From Pristionchus mayeri (Eukaryota; Nematoda; Chromadorea; Rhabditida; Neodiplogasteridae), in NCBI GenBank assembly GCA_036245805.1, contig BTRK01000006.1, positions 25,080,365-25,144,364 of the forward strand: a DNA stretch of 64,000 bases, given 5' to 3'. Positions 13,701-24,910 of the stretch are shown piece by piece (within the stretch, counting starts at the first letter, position 1; every line of letters starts with the position of its first letter). Below the pieces are notes generated by a model. It saw only the letters and a list, made by a program, of their open reading frames with translations. It did not search any database and had not been told where the DNA came from. The translations under genes were made by a program, and so were the position numbers.

Positions 13701-16700
13701 GTGGGTTCGAGTGTCGAAGTGGTCGGCTCGAGCGTCGAGGTAGAAGGCTCCTCAGTAGACGTCGTGGGTTCGAGCGTCGAAGTGGTCGGCTTGGGCGTCG
13801 AGGTAGAAGGTTCCTCAGTAGACGTCGTGGGTTCGAGTGTCGAAGTGGTCGGCTCGGGCGTCGAGGTAGAAGGCTCCTCAGTAGACGTCGTGGGTTCGAG
13901 TGTCGAAGTGGTCGGCTCGGGCGTCGAGGTAGAAGGCTCCTCAGTAGACGTCGTTGGTTCGAGTGTCGAAGTGGTCGGCTTGAGCGTCGAGGTAGAAGGC
14001 TCCTCAGTAGAAGTCGTGGGTTCGAGTGTCGAAGTGGTCGGCTCGAGCGTCGAGGTAGAAGTCTCCTCAGTAGACGTCGTGGGTTCGAGTGTCGAAGTGG
14101 TCGGCTCGAGCGTCGAGGTAGAAGGCTCATCAGTAGAGGTCGTGGGTTCGAGTGTCGAAGTGGTCGGCTCGAGCGTCGAGGTAGAAGGCTCCTCAGTAGA
14201 CGTCGTGGGTTCGAGTGTCGAAGTGGTCGGCTCGAGCGTCGAGGTAGAAGGCTCCTCAGTAGACGTCGTGGGTTCGAGTGTCGAAGTGGTCGGCTTGAGC
14301 GTCGAGGTAGAAGGCTCCTCAGTAGACGTCGTTGGTTCGAGTGTCGAAGAGGTCGGCTCGAGCGTCGAGGTAGAAGGCTCCTCAGTAGAAGTCGTGGGTT
14401 CGAGTGCCGAAGTGGTCGGCTCGAGCGTCGAGGTAGAAGGCTCCTCAGTAGAAGTCGTGGGTTCGAGTGTCGAAGTGGTCGGCTCGAGCGTCGAGGTAGA
14501 AGGCTCCTCAGTAGACGTCGTGGGTTCGAGTGTCGAAGTGGTCGGCTCGAGCGTCGAGGTAGAAGGCTCCTCAGTAGACGTCGTGGGTTCGAGCGTCGAG
14601 GTAGAAGGCTCCTCAGTAGACGTCGTGGGTTCGAGTGTCGAAGTGGTCGGCTTGAGCGTCGAGGTAGAAGGCTCATCAGTAGAGGTCGTGGGTTCGAGTG
14701 TCGAAGTGGTCGGCTCGAGCGTCGAGGTAGAAGGCTCCTCAGTAGACGTCGTGGGTTCGAGTGTCGAAGTGGTCGGCTCGAGCGTCGAGGTAGAAGGCTC
14801 CTCAGTAGACGTCGTGGGTTCGAGTGTCGAAGTGGTCGGCTTGAGCGTCGAGGTAGAAGGCTCCTCAGTAGAAGTCGTGGGTTCGAGTGTCGAAGTGGTC
14901 GGCTCGAGCGTCGAGGTAGAAGGCTCCTCAGTAGACGTCGTGGGTTCGAGCGTCGAAGTGGTCGGCTTGGGCGTCGAGGTAGAAGGTTCCTCAGTAGACG
15001 TCGTGGGTTCGAGTGTCGAAGTGGTCGGCTCGGGCGTCGAGGTAGAAGGCTCCTCAGTAGACGTCGTGGGTTCGAGTGTCGAAGTGGTCGGCTCGGGCGT
15101 CGAGGTAGAAGGCTCCTCAGTAGACGTCGTTGGTTCGAGTGTCGAAGTGGTCGGCTTGAGCGTCGAGGTAGAAGGCTCCTCAGTAGAAGTCGTGGGTTCG
15201 AGTGTCGAAGTGGTCGGCTCGAGCGTCGAGGTAGAAGTCTCCTCAGTAGACGTCGTGGGTTCGAGTGTCGAAGTGGTCGGCTCGAGCGTCGAGGTAGAAG
15301 GCTCATCAGTAGAGGTCGTGGGTTCGAGTGTCGAAGTGGTCGGCTCGAGCGTCGAGGTAGAAGGCTCCTCAGTAGACGTCGTGGGTTCGAGTGTCGAAGT
15401 GGTCGGCTCGAGCGTCGAGGTAGAAGGCTCCTCAGTAGACGTCGTGGGTTCGAGTGTCGAAGTGGTCGGCTTGAGCGTCGAGGTAGAAGGCTCCTCAGTA
15501 GACGTCGTTGGTTCGAGTGTCGAAGTGGTCGGCTCGAGCGTCGAGGTAGAAGGCTCCTCAGTAGAAGTCGTGGGTTCGAGTGCCGAAGTGGTCGGCTCGA
15601 GCGTCGAGGTAGAAGGCTCCTCAGTAGAAGTCGTGGGTTCGAGTGTCGAAGTGGTCGGCTCGAGCGTCGAGGTAGAAGGCTCCTCAGTAGACGTCGTGGG
15701 TTCGAGTGTCGAAGTGGTCGGCTCGAGCGTCGAGGTAGAAGGCTCCTCAGTAGACGTCGTGGGTTCGAGCGTCGAGGTAGAAGGCTCCTCAGTAGACGTC
15801 GTGGGTTCGAGTGTCGAAGTGGTCGGCTTGAGCGTCGAGGTAGAAGGCTCCTCAGTAGAAGTCGTGGGTTCGAGTGTCGAAGTGGTCGGCTCGAGCGTCG
15901 AGGTAGAAGGCACCTCAGTAGACGTCGTGGGTTCGAGCGTCGAAGTGGTCGGCTCGGGCGTCGAGGTAGAAGGTTCCTCAGTAGACGTCGTGGGTTCGAG
16001 TGTCGAAGTGGTCGGCTCGAGCGTCGAGGTAGAAGGCTCCTCAGTAGACGTCGTGGGTTCGAGCGTCGAGGTAGAAGACTCCTCAGTAGACGTCGTGGGT
16101 TCGAGTGTCGAAGTGGTCGGCTTGAGCGTCGAGGTAGAAGGCTCCTCAGTAGAAGTCGTGGGTTCGAGTGTCGAAGTGGTCGGCTCGAGCGTCGAGGTAG
16201 AAGGCTCCTCAGTAGACGTCGTGGGTTCGTGCGTCGAAGTGGTCGGCTCGGGCGTCGAGGTAGAAGGTTCCTCAGTAGACGTCGTGGGTTCGAGTGTCGA
16301 AGTGGTCGGCTCGGGCGTCGAGGTAGAAGGCTCCTCAGTAGACGTCGTGGGTTCGAGCGTCGAAGTGGTCGGCTCGGGCGTCGAGGTAGAAGGCTCCTCA
16401 GTAGACGTCGTTGGTTCGAGTGTCGAAGTGGTCGGCTCGAGCGTCGAGGTAGAAGGCTCCTCAGTAGAAGTCGTGGGTTCGAGTGTCGAAGTGGTCGGCT
16501 CGAGCGTCGAGGTAGAAGACTCCTCAGTAGAGGTCGTGGGTTCGAGTGTCGAAGTGGTCGGCTCGGGCGTCGAGGTAGAAGGCTCCTCAGTAGACGTCGT
16601 GGGTTCGAGTGTCGAAGTGGTCGGCTCGAGCGTCGAGGTAGAAGGCTCCTCAGTAGACGTCGTGGGTTCGAGTGTCGAAGTGGTCGGCTCGAGCGTCGAG

Positions 16701-19700
16701 GTAGAAGTCTCCTCAGTAGACGTCGTGGGTTCGAGCGTCGAAGTGGTCGGCTCGAGCGTCGAGGTAGAAGTCTCCTCAGTAGACGTCGTGGGTTCGAGTG
16801 TCGAAGTGGTCGGCTCGGGCGTCGAGGTAGAAGGCTCCTCAGTAGACGTCGTGGGTTCGAGTGTCGAAGTGGTCGGCTCGAGCGTCGAGGTAGAAGTCTC
16901 CTCAGTAGACGTCGTGGGTTCGAGTGTCGAAGTGGTCGGCTCGGGCGTCGAGGTAGAAGGCTCCTCAGTAGACGTCGTTGGTTCGAGTGTCGAAGTGGTC
17001 GGCTTGAGCGTCGAGGTAGAAGTCTCCTCAGTAGAAGTCGTGGGTTCGAGTATCGAAGTGGTCGGCTCGAGCGTCGAGGTAGAAGTCTCCTCAGTAGAGG
17101 TCGTGGGTTCGAGTGTCGAAGTGGTCGGCTCGAGCGTCGAGGTAGAAGGCTCATCAGTAGAGGTCGTGGGTTCGAGTGTCGAAGTGGTCGGCTCGAGCGT
17201 CGAGGTAGAAGGCTCCTCAGTAGACGTCGTGGGTTCGAGTGTCGAAGTGGTCGGCTCGAGCGTCGAGGTAGAAGGCTCCTCAGTAGACGTCGTGGGTTCG
17301 AGTGTAGAAGTGGTCGGCTCGAGCGTCGAGGTAGAAGGCTCCTCAGTAGACGTCGTGGGTTCGAGTGTCGAAGTGGTCGGCTCGGGCGTCGAGGTAGAAG
17401 GCTCCTCAGTAGACGTCGTGGGTTCGAGTGTCGAAATGGTCGGCTCGAGCGTCGAGGTAGAAGGCTCCTCAGTAGACGTCGTAGGTTCGAGTGTCGAAGT
17501 GGTCGGCTCGAGCGTCGAGGTAGAAGGCTCCTCAGTAGACGTCGTGGGTTCGAGCGTCGAAGTGGTCGGCTCGAGCGTCGAGGTAGAAGGTTCCTCAGTA
17601 GACGTCGTGGGTTCGAGCGTCGAAGTGGTCGGCTCGGGCGTCGAGGTAGAAGGCTCCTCAGTAGACGTCGTGGGTTCGAGTGTCGAAGTGGTCGGCTCGA
17701 GCGTCGAGGTAGAAGGCTCCTCAGTAGACGTCGTGGGTTCGAGCGTCGAAGTGGTCGGCTCGGGCGTCGAGGTAGAAGGCTCCTCAGTAGACGTCGTGGG
17801 TTCGAGTGTCGAAGTGGTCGGCTCGAGCGTCGAGGTAGAAGTCTCCTCAGTAGACGTCGTGGGTTCGAGTGTCGAAGTGGTCGGCTCGGGCGTCGAGGTA
17901 GAAGGCTCCTCAGTAGACGTCGTTGGTTCGAGTGTCGAAGTGGTCGGCTTGAGCGTCGAGGTAGAAGTCTCCTCAGTAGAAGTCGTGGGTTCGAGTATCG
18001 AAGTGGTCGGCTCGAGCGTCGAGGTAGAAGTCTCCTCAGTAGAGGTCGTGGGTTCGAGTGTCGAAGTGGTCGGCTCGAGCGTCGAGGTAGAAGGCTCATC
18101 AGTAGAGGTCGTGGGTTCGAGTGTCGAAGTGGTCGGCTCGAGCGTCGAGGTAGAAGGCTCCTCAGTAGACGTCGTGGGTTCGAGTGTCGAAGTGGTCGGC
18201 TCGAGCGTCGAGGTAGAAGGCTCCTCAGTAGACGTCGTGGGTTCGAGTGTAGAAGTGGTCGGCTCGATCGTCGAGGTAGAAGGCTCCTCAGTAGACGTCG
18301 TGGGTTCGAGTGTCGAAGTGGTCGGCTCGGGCGTCGAGGTAGAAGGCTCCTCAGTAGACGTCGTGGGTTCGAGTGTCGAAATGGTCGGCTCGAGCGTCGA
18401 GGTAGAAGGCTCCTCAGTAGACGTCGTAGGTTCGAGTGTCGAAGTGGTCGGCTCGAGCGTCGAGGTAGAAGGCTCCTCAGTAGACGTCGTGGGTTCGAGC
18501 GTCGAAGTGGTCGGCTCGAGCGTCGAGGTAGAAGGTTCCTCAGGAGACGTCGTGGGTTCGAGCGTCGAAGTGGTCGGCTCGGGCGTCGAGGTAGAAGGCT
18601 CCTCAGTAGACGTCGTGGGTTCGAGTGTCGAAGTGGTCGGCTCGAGCGTCGAGGTAGAAGGCTCCTCAGTAGACGTCGTGGGTTCGAGCGTCGAAGTGGT
18701 CGGCTCGAGCGTCGAGGTAGAAGTCTCCTCAGTAGACGTCGTGGGTTCGAGCGTCGAAGTGGTCGGCTCGGGCGTCGAGGTGGAAGGCTCCTCAGTAGAC
18801 GTCGTGGGTTCGAGCGTCGAAGTGGTCGGCTCGAGGGTCGAGGTAGAAGGCTCCTCAGTAGACGTCGTGGGTTCGAGTGTCGAAGTGGGCGGCTCGAGCG
18901 TCGAGGTAGAAGGCTCCTCAGTAGACGTCGTTGGTTCGAGTGTCGAAGTTGTCGGCTCGAGCGTCGAGGTAGAAGGCTCCTCAGTAGACGTCGTTGGTTC
19001 GAGCGTCGAAGTGGTCGGCTCGAGGGTCGAGGTAGAAGGCTCCTCAGTAGACGTCGTGGGTTCGAGTGTCGAAGTGGTCGGCTCGGGCGTCGAGGTAGAA
19101 GGCTCCTCAGTAGACGTCGTGGGTTCGAGTGTCGAAGTGGTCGGCTCGAGCGTCGAGGTAGAAGGCTCCTCAGTAGACGTCGTGGGTTCGAGTGTCGAAG
19201 TGGTCGGCTCGAGCGTCGAGGTAGAAGGCTCATCAGGAGAGGTCGTTGGTTCGAGTGTCGAAGTGGTCGGCTCGAGCGTCGAGGTAGAAGGCTCCTCAGT
19301 AGACGTCGTGGGTTCGAGTGTCGAAGTGGTCGGCTCGAGCGTCGAGGTAGAAGGCTCCTCAGTAGACGTCGTGGGTTCGAGTGTAGAAGTGGTCGGCTCG
19401 AGCGTCGAGGTAGAAGGCTCCTCAGTAGACGTCGTGGGTTCGAGTGTCGAAATGGTCGGCTCGGGCGTCGAGGTAGAAGGCTCCTCAGTAGACGTCGTGG
19501 GTTCGAGTGTCGAAGTAGTCGGCTCGAGCGTCGAGGTATAAGGCTCCTCAGTAGACGTCGTAGGTTCGAGTGTCGAAGTGGTCGGCTCGGGCGTCGAGGT
19601 GGAAGGCTCCTCAGTAGACGTCGTGGGTTCGAGCGTCGAAGTGGTCGGCTCGAGGGTCGAGGTAGAAGGCTCCTCAGTAGACGTCGTGGGTTCGAGTGTC

Positions 19701-21822
19701 GAAGTGGTCGGCTCGAGCGTCGAGGTAGAAGGCTCATCAGGAGAGGTCGTTGGTTCGAGTGTCGAAGTGGTCGGCTCGAGCGTCGAGGTAGAAGGCTCCT
19801 CAGTAGACGTCGTGGATTCGAGTGTCGAAGTGGTCGGCTCGAGCGTCGAGGTAGAAGGCTCCTCAGTAGACGTCGTGGGTTCGAGTGTAGAAGTGGTCGG
19901 CTCGAGCGTCGAGGTAGAAGGCTCCTCAGTAGACGTCGTGGGTTCGAGTGTCGAAATGGTCGGCTCGGGCGTCGAGGTAGAAGGCTCCTCAGTAGACGTC
20001 GTGGGTTCGAGTGTCGAAGTAGTCGGCTCGAGCGTCGAGGTATAAGGCTCCTCAGTAGACGTCGTAGGTTCGAGTGTCGAAGTGGTCGGCTCGAGCGTCG
20101 AGGTAGAAGGCTCCTCAGTAGACGTCGTGGATTCGAGCGTCGAAGTGGTCGGCTCGGGCGTCGAGGTAGAAGGCTCCTCAGTAGACGTCGTAGGTTCGAG
20201 TGTCGAAGTGGTCGGCTCGAGCGTCGAAGTGGTCGGCTCGGGCGTCGAGGTAGAAGGCTCCTCAGTAGACGTCGTAGGTTCGAGTGTCGAAGTGGTCGGC
20301 TCGAGCGTCGAGGTAGAAGGCTCCTCAGTAGACGTCGTGGGTTCGAGCGTCGAAGTGGTCGGCTCGAGGGTCGAGGTAGAAGGCTCCTCAGTAGACATCG
20401 TGGGTTCGAGTGTCGAAGTGATCGGCTCGGGCGTCGAGGTAGAAGGCTCCTCAGTAGACGTCGTGGGTTCGAGCGTCGAAGTGGTCGGCTCGAGGGTCGA
20501 GGTAGAAAGCTCCTCAGTAGACATCGTGGGTTCGAGCGTCGAAGTGGTCGGCTCGGGCGTCGAGGTAGAAGGCTCCTCAGTAGACGTCGTGGGTTCGAGT
20601 GTCGAAGTGGTCGGCTCGAGCGTCGAGGTAGAAGGCTCCTCAGTAGACGTCGTTGGTTCGAGTGTCGAAGTTGTCGGCTCGAGCGTCGAGGTAGAAGGCT
20701 CCTCAGTAGACGTCGTTGGTTCGAGCGTCGAAGTGGTCGGCTCGAGGGTCGAGGTAGAAGGCTCCTCAGTGGACGTCGTGGGTTCGAGTGTCGAAGTTGT
20801 CGGCTCGAGCGTCGAGGTAGAAGGCTCCTCAGTAGACGTCGTTGGTTCGAGCGTCGAAGTGGTCGGCTCGAGCGTCGAGGTAGAAGGCTCCTCAGTAGAC
20901 ATCGTGGGTTCGAGTGTCGAAGTGGTCGGCTCGAGCGTCGAGGTAGAAGGCTCCTCAGTAGACGTCGTGGGTTCGAGCGTCGAAGTGGTCGGCTCGAGCG
21001 TCGAGGTAGAAGGCTCCTCAGTAGACGTCGTGGGTTCGAGTGTCGAAGTGGTCGGCTCGAGCGTCGAGGTAGAAGGCTCCTCAGTAGACGTCGTGGGTTC
21101 GAGCGTCGAGGTAGAAGGCTCCTCAGTAGACGTCGTGGGTTCGAGTGTCGAAGTGGTCGGCTTGAGCGTCGAGGTAGAAGGCTCCTCAGTAGATGTCGTG
21201 GGTTCGAGTGTCGAAGTGGTCGGCTCGAGCGTCGAGGTAGAAGGCTCCTCAGTAGACGTCGTGGGTTCGAGCGTCGAAGTGGTCGGCTCGAGCGTCGAGG
21301 TAGAAGGCTCCTCAGTAGACATCGTGGGTTCGAGTGTCGAAGTGGTCGGCTCGAGCGTCGAGGTAGAAGGCTCGTCTACTGAGGTGGTCGGCTCTTCTGT
21401 AGATGTTGTGGGGACTGGTGGGAGAATGATGTTCTCGTTCAGACAGCAAATATCGTTTCCATCCTGATTGAGGCAGGATCGATCGGAGGGGCACATTCCC
21501 ATGAAGCATTCTAAAAAAAAAGAATTTTTTTTGTTTTCATAAGCAAACATAATTGTCGCTAATTTGCCGCTACCCCTCAGAAAGGACTTCGCTTTCTATC
21601 ATCACTTTTACATATCCACCCACTTGTTAATATTTAAATAAAGTTTTCATCTTGTTAAAGATAATAGCCCATTCACCATCGTGCGACACTCTATATCTAA
21701 ATTAAAAACAATTGATTGAAATTGATACCATATCCAGGGTCGACTTGTTTGCAGTGCAGTCCCTGTGCATCGATGGAGATGAATAGGAGGAAGAAGAGGA
21801 GAGGGAGACGCATCCCTTCCAT
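4767..21822 (-). CDS. Giant secreted mucin with four ShK domains
   Basis: Eight exons join in phase: 21822-21729, 21510-5728, 5684-5544, 5490-5411, 5369-5315, 5182-5100, 5033-4967, 4885-4767; the predicted protein is about 5,473 residues. Residues 1-20 are a signal peptide (LPLLFFLLFISIDAQ). A Cys-rich module follows (about residues 24-60, with FMGMCPSDRSC and ICC), resembling nematode EB/lustrin-type modules. About 5,200 residues of TSTLEPT/TSTEEPS heptads come next, rich in Thr, Ser, Pro and Glu, so dense O-glycosylation is expected. Four six-cysteine ShK domains end the protein, the first three each split by or adjacent to introns. The order (signal, S/T mucin tract, C-terminal ShK) recalls Toxocara surface-coat mucins, so a cuticle, coat or gut-lumen role is likely. 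ShK domains here indicate secreted proteins, not necessarily toxins. The start ATG at 21822 was chosen because it gives the signal peptide in phase with exon 2; 21813 is an alternative. Confidence 0.88.
5739..21373 (-). repeat. 15.6-kb coding mini/megasatellite, 21/63-bp units
   Basis: The basic period is 21 bp (seven codons), usually grouped as 63 bp: TSTEEPS, TSTLEPT, TSTLEPT. About 248 such 63-bp equivalents are present. Marker variants show a higher order. The GCC (Ala) change occurs at 8921, 13352, 14402 and 15578, spaced 4431, 1050 and 1176 bp, all multiples of 21. The CAT (Glu to Asp) change at 13078, 14128 and 15304 shows the same 1050/1176 spacing. Some units drop one heptad (42 bp). 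The array is distinctly more GC-rich than its flanks. Confidence 0.95.
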
Positions 21823-23317
21823 CGACAATCTCGGAAGTGAGTCTCACCCCCCCCCCCCTCACATAGGATATTCGCACCTCTTTCGTGTGTTGAATCAGCC
21901 ATCGAGCATGTCAGTGATCTCTTATGAGGCAGAGAAGATTCATTCGAGATAGAATGGAAAAGAAGGAGGAATAGAGTGATGAAGAGGAGGAAGATAACGG
22001 GAATCTGGAGGGTCGACGACGACTAGGAGATCTATCCTTACCAGGTGTTCCATCCTACTCTTGATCAGTGGAAGAGAGAGAAGAGAATGGAGAGAGATGA
22101 GAGAGAAAGGGAGAGAAGGGAAGTTGCAAATGAATGCTCAAAGGTCGCCCCCTCTTTTCCACAGCGAACACCCTCCACGTCACAAGATGATATCGAAGAT
22201 TAGATATCTGAATGAAGGAAGAGTCATCTCCATTCCTTCTACTTCAATGATATGTAGAAATATTCCCTGCATGAAACAAGGAATGTATATTTGTTTTAAC
22301 GGAGTTTATAAGTGGACTAACCCCTCGATTGGCATACATCCATTCCTTTCGTCCATTGCATCAGAAGAAGATAACTGTTGACTGGACACGCGTATGTACT
22401 GGCATGTGAGGTGGGACGGAAGCATTAGAGAACATCCTGTGATTCAAACATCTGTTTGGCTGTTGTTCCTATCATTGCATGATATCATCTCAGTGGTACA
22501 ATGTGCCAGTGAATTCTGATTAATTGGAGATAGATGGATTTTGCCATACGTCAGAGGGTATTTGTGTGATCGACATCGTTCGAGAAAATAGAGAAGAATT
22601 GTTTGTGGGAGAAGCATGGGCAACAACAAGAGCATGAGGAGTGTGTGATCAGCTGAGGGAGCTCCTCGATCTGTGGCCCCTCTCCCTTTAGAATCCCGCA
22701 CGTCAAGAGAAACGGAAACGAAGATGAAGAATACTAATTCATCTGCGCTCTCAGATCGACGAATAACGACGTTCCCCTTTCTACAATATTATCCGATTTC
22801 CCCGTTGGAGGAGATCTTGCACACTTGAGAGACAGTGATCAATCATCAGAGAGAAGTAGATGGAGTTATTGCAGAAAGAGAGACTCTGAGAGGACTTCCT
22901 TCTCTCCCTCTCTCCCCTCGAGGAATAAGGAGATACACCTGTGGAGGAACTAAAAAGGTCGAAAGGGTTTGCAATTACTCGTACGAGATGGTCACACTTT
23001 ATTATCTGTCAGTGTCTTTCCTGTTCATGTCGTCGACCCATGCATCTGGAGAGATTCTTATCCCATTCTGGTATCTCTTTGTACCTCAAACAAGTCTTGC
23101 TGAGACATGAGGATTCCTTAGGCACTGTTGTGGCAGAGATGAACTCGAGAGGGAGAATCAGGTCGATGGATTCAGAAGATCGAATCGCTCCAAGATAAAG
23201 ATAGATATCGTATACCTGATTATGTCCCTCACTAAAGAAGTGGTGGTTATTCCTACTCCCGTCCATCTTCATATCATTAGTATGGCCTGAATTGAGTGGT
23301 AAGAAGGAAGCTCAAGT

Positions 23318-23419
23318 AGAGTGCGCTATTCGGGTAATCGTCTCTTCATTTCTCATACTCTCTCGCCCGGCCGAGAGAGTATTGGAAATGAAGAGACGAT
23401 TACCCGAATAGCGCACTCT
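23318..23419. repeat. Near-perfect 48-bp-arm hairpin
   Basis: The left arm begins AGAGTGCGCTATTCGGGTAA and is matched by its reverse complement ending at 23419, with a loop of about six bases. The arms contain the CGTCTCTTCATT motif that recurs in the hairpin at 60083-60189 and, more loosely, at 28777-28868. It is probably a short non-autonomous inverted-repeat element. Confidence 0.85.
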
Positions 23420-24877
23420 AATCTCAAGTGAACGGGAGTAATTGCAGACGTCTGCGAGGATGAAGAGAGAGAAAGGAAGAGAAGGAGGAACATTCGAATG
23501 AGTGAATGAAGGAATTGCTAACTATGCTCAATCTGTCACCTATTACTGAGTGAAAGCTCCATGAAGCACCAATCACACAGTTGTCAAAATAGGAGAATCA
23601 CTCAGTACGGGAAGACTCTAAGCGAGAATTCATATGTCATCATATATCAGATATGGTACTCCATAGGAGATCCCTGAGCAAGTTATGAGCCCCTCTGACA
23701 TAGAGGTTAGAAAAACGTCACAGAGCTGTAATATATTTAACTGCAACATGCTCACTAAATATTGAAAATTATCATTTTTTGTGAGATTTTTCTTTTCGTG
23801 CAAACTAGGGGTGATCATTGTGGGACCTGACGCACTTTCACTAATTCAGGCAACTGCCGACTGTTTTTTGAACACGCGCGCCTTTTTGTTGATACTCGCG
23901 GACATTTCAATTTCCCTTGTATACATATTTTCTCCGTATTGCTTGATCAAATATTGAAAAATTGTCTAACTCGTGTTTGATTGTTTGACGCCCTGAGAGA
24001 CACCCCCTCCTTTGTTACATGCCAATATTTTCAGGTTTTCTAATTAGTTGTTCGCAAATCCGAATTAAACAAGATTGCAATGCACCTCATACAAAGTGAT
24101 CTCGAGGTGGGATGGCAATTGATCTACGAAATGACAAGAATGCATTTTAGAATAGCAAAAAAAGTGTGAAACTGGATAGTAAAATGCGCGTCGATACGAG
24201 GATGAAGAGGAGATGGAGGTAGTGGTCGCCTTTCGTTGTACTTCCTCTCTTGAGGATATCAATTCGTGCACCAAGGAGGAACACAACGAAGATCAAAATG
24301 ATAATTTTAATTTATGCAGTAAACGTTGATTGTCGCATTTAAAAAAAAATTTGTAAAAAAGAGATTGGATAGCATCAAACCAATAATCTTCCACTATCTT
24401 CTCCATTTTTTTCAATTCTACTGTGTACTGAATTTGCGAATTGATAATAGGAAGATCCTATTAGTTCTCTCTTTTTCTCCAAATGGGACCAGATTCTATT
24501 TTCATTACTCCCTCAATCCACTATCGCTCATTACCATTTATACTTTCAATTCTCATCCAACCAAGAATACGTGATCAAATCAACGTTTTGATTGTCTTCA
24601 AGTGCAGAGAAGATCTCTGTTGTAACGAAGTGAATGAGATGAGTGTCAATTCAATCCCCTCTCTTCCCTCTATTCCCCCCCTCCCTACTAGGCTATTCTT
24701 GAGACAATCATGTACTCCTTCCTTCGTCATAGTTCAGATTGCCCCCTTCCTTTTCCTCTGTGGGTCTCTCTTCCTCCCCTCCCTCTCTCTCCCAGAGTCC
24801 CCGAGCTCTCCTCATTCCTCCTCAATCTCTGTCTTCCTACACATTTAACCCCTTAGTCCTTCTCTCTCCGTCCATCG

Positions 24878-24883
<6 letters not shown>

Positions 24884-24910
<27 letters not shown>
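24884..24910. repeat. (CT)n microsatellite
   Basis: An uninterrupted CT dinucleotide run sits within a longer pyrimidine-rich tract. Confidence 0.9.

Noticed and set aside
5718..19541. A 4,600-codon plus-strand open frame rich in Val/Glu/Gly/Ser
   Set aside because: It is the antisense shadow of the mucin repeat. The signal peptide, Cys-rich module and ShK exons exist only on the minus strand and join in phase with the TSTEEPS frame.
5518..19737. A 4,700-codon minus-strand Arg-rich frame running into an ShK-like end
   Set aside because: It is an alternative frame of the same repeat. It meets the first ShK exon only by reading through an intron with clear GTAAGG…TTTTCAG borders.
5739..21373. 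Possible CRISPR-like array from the regular repeat spacing
   Set aside because: The units are contiguous, without unique spacers, and are coding; the genome is eukaryotic.
9404..21382. An approximately 4,000-codon plus-strand frame of RRLLSRRRGF repeats
   Set aside because: Another shadow frame of the 63-bp unit, with no start context, splice partners or recognisable domain.
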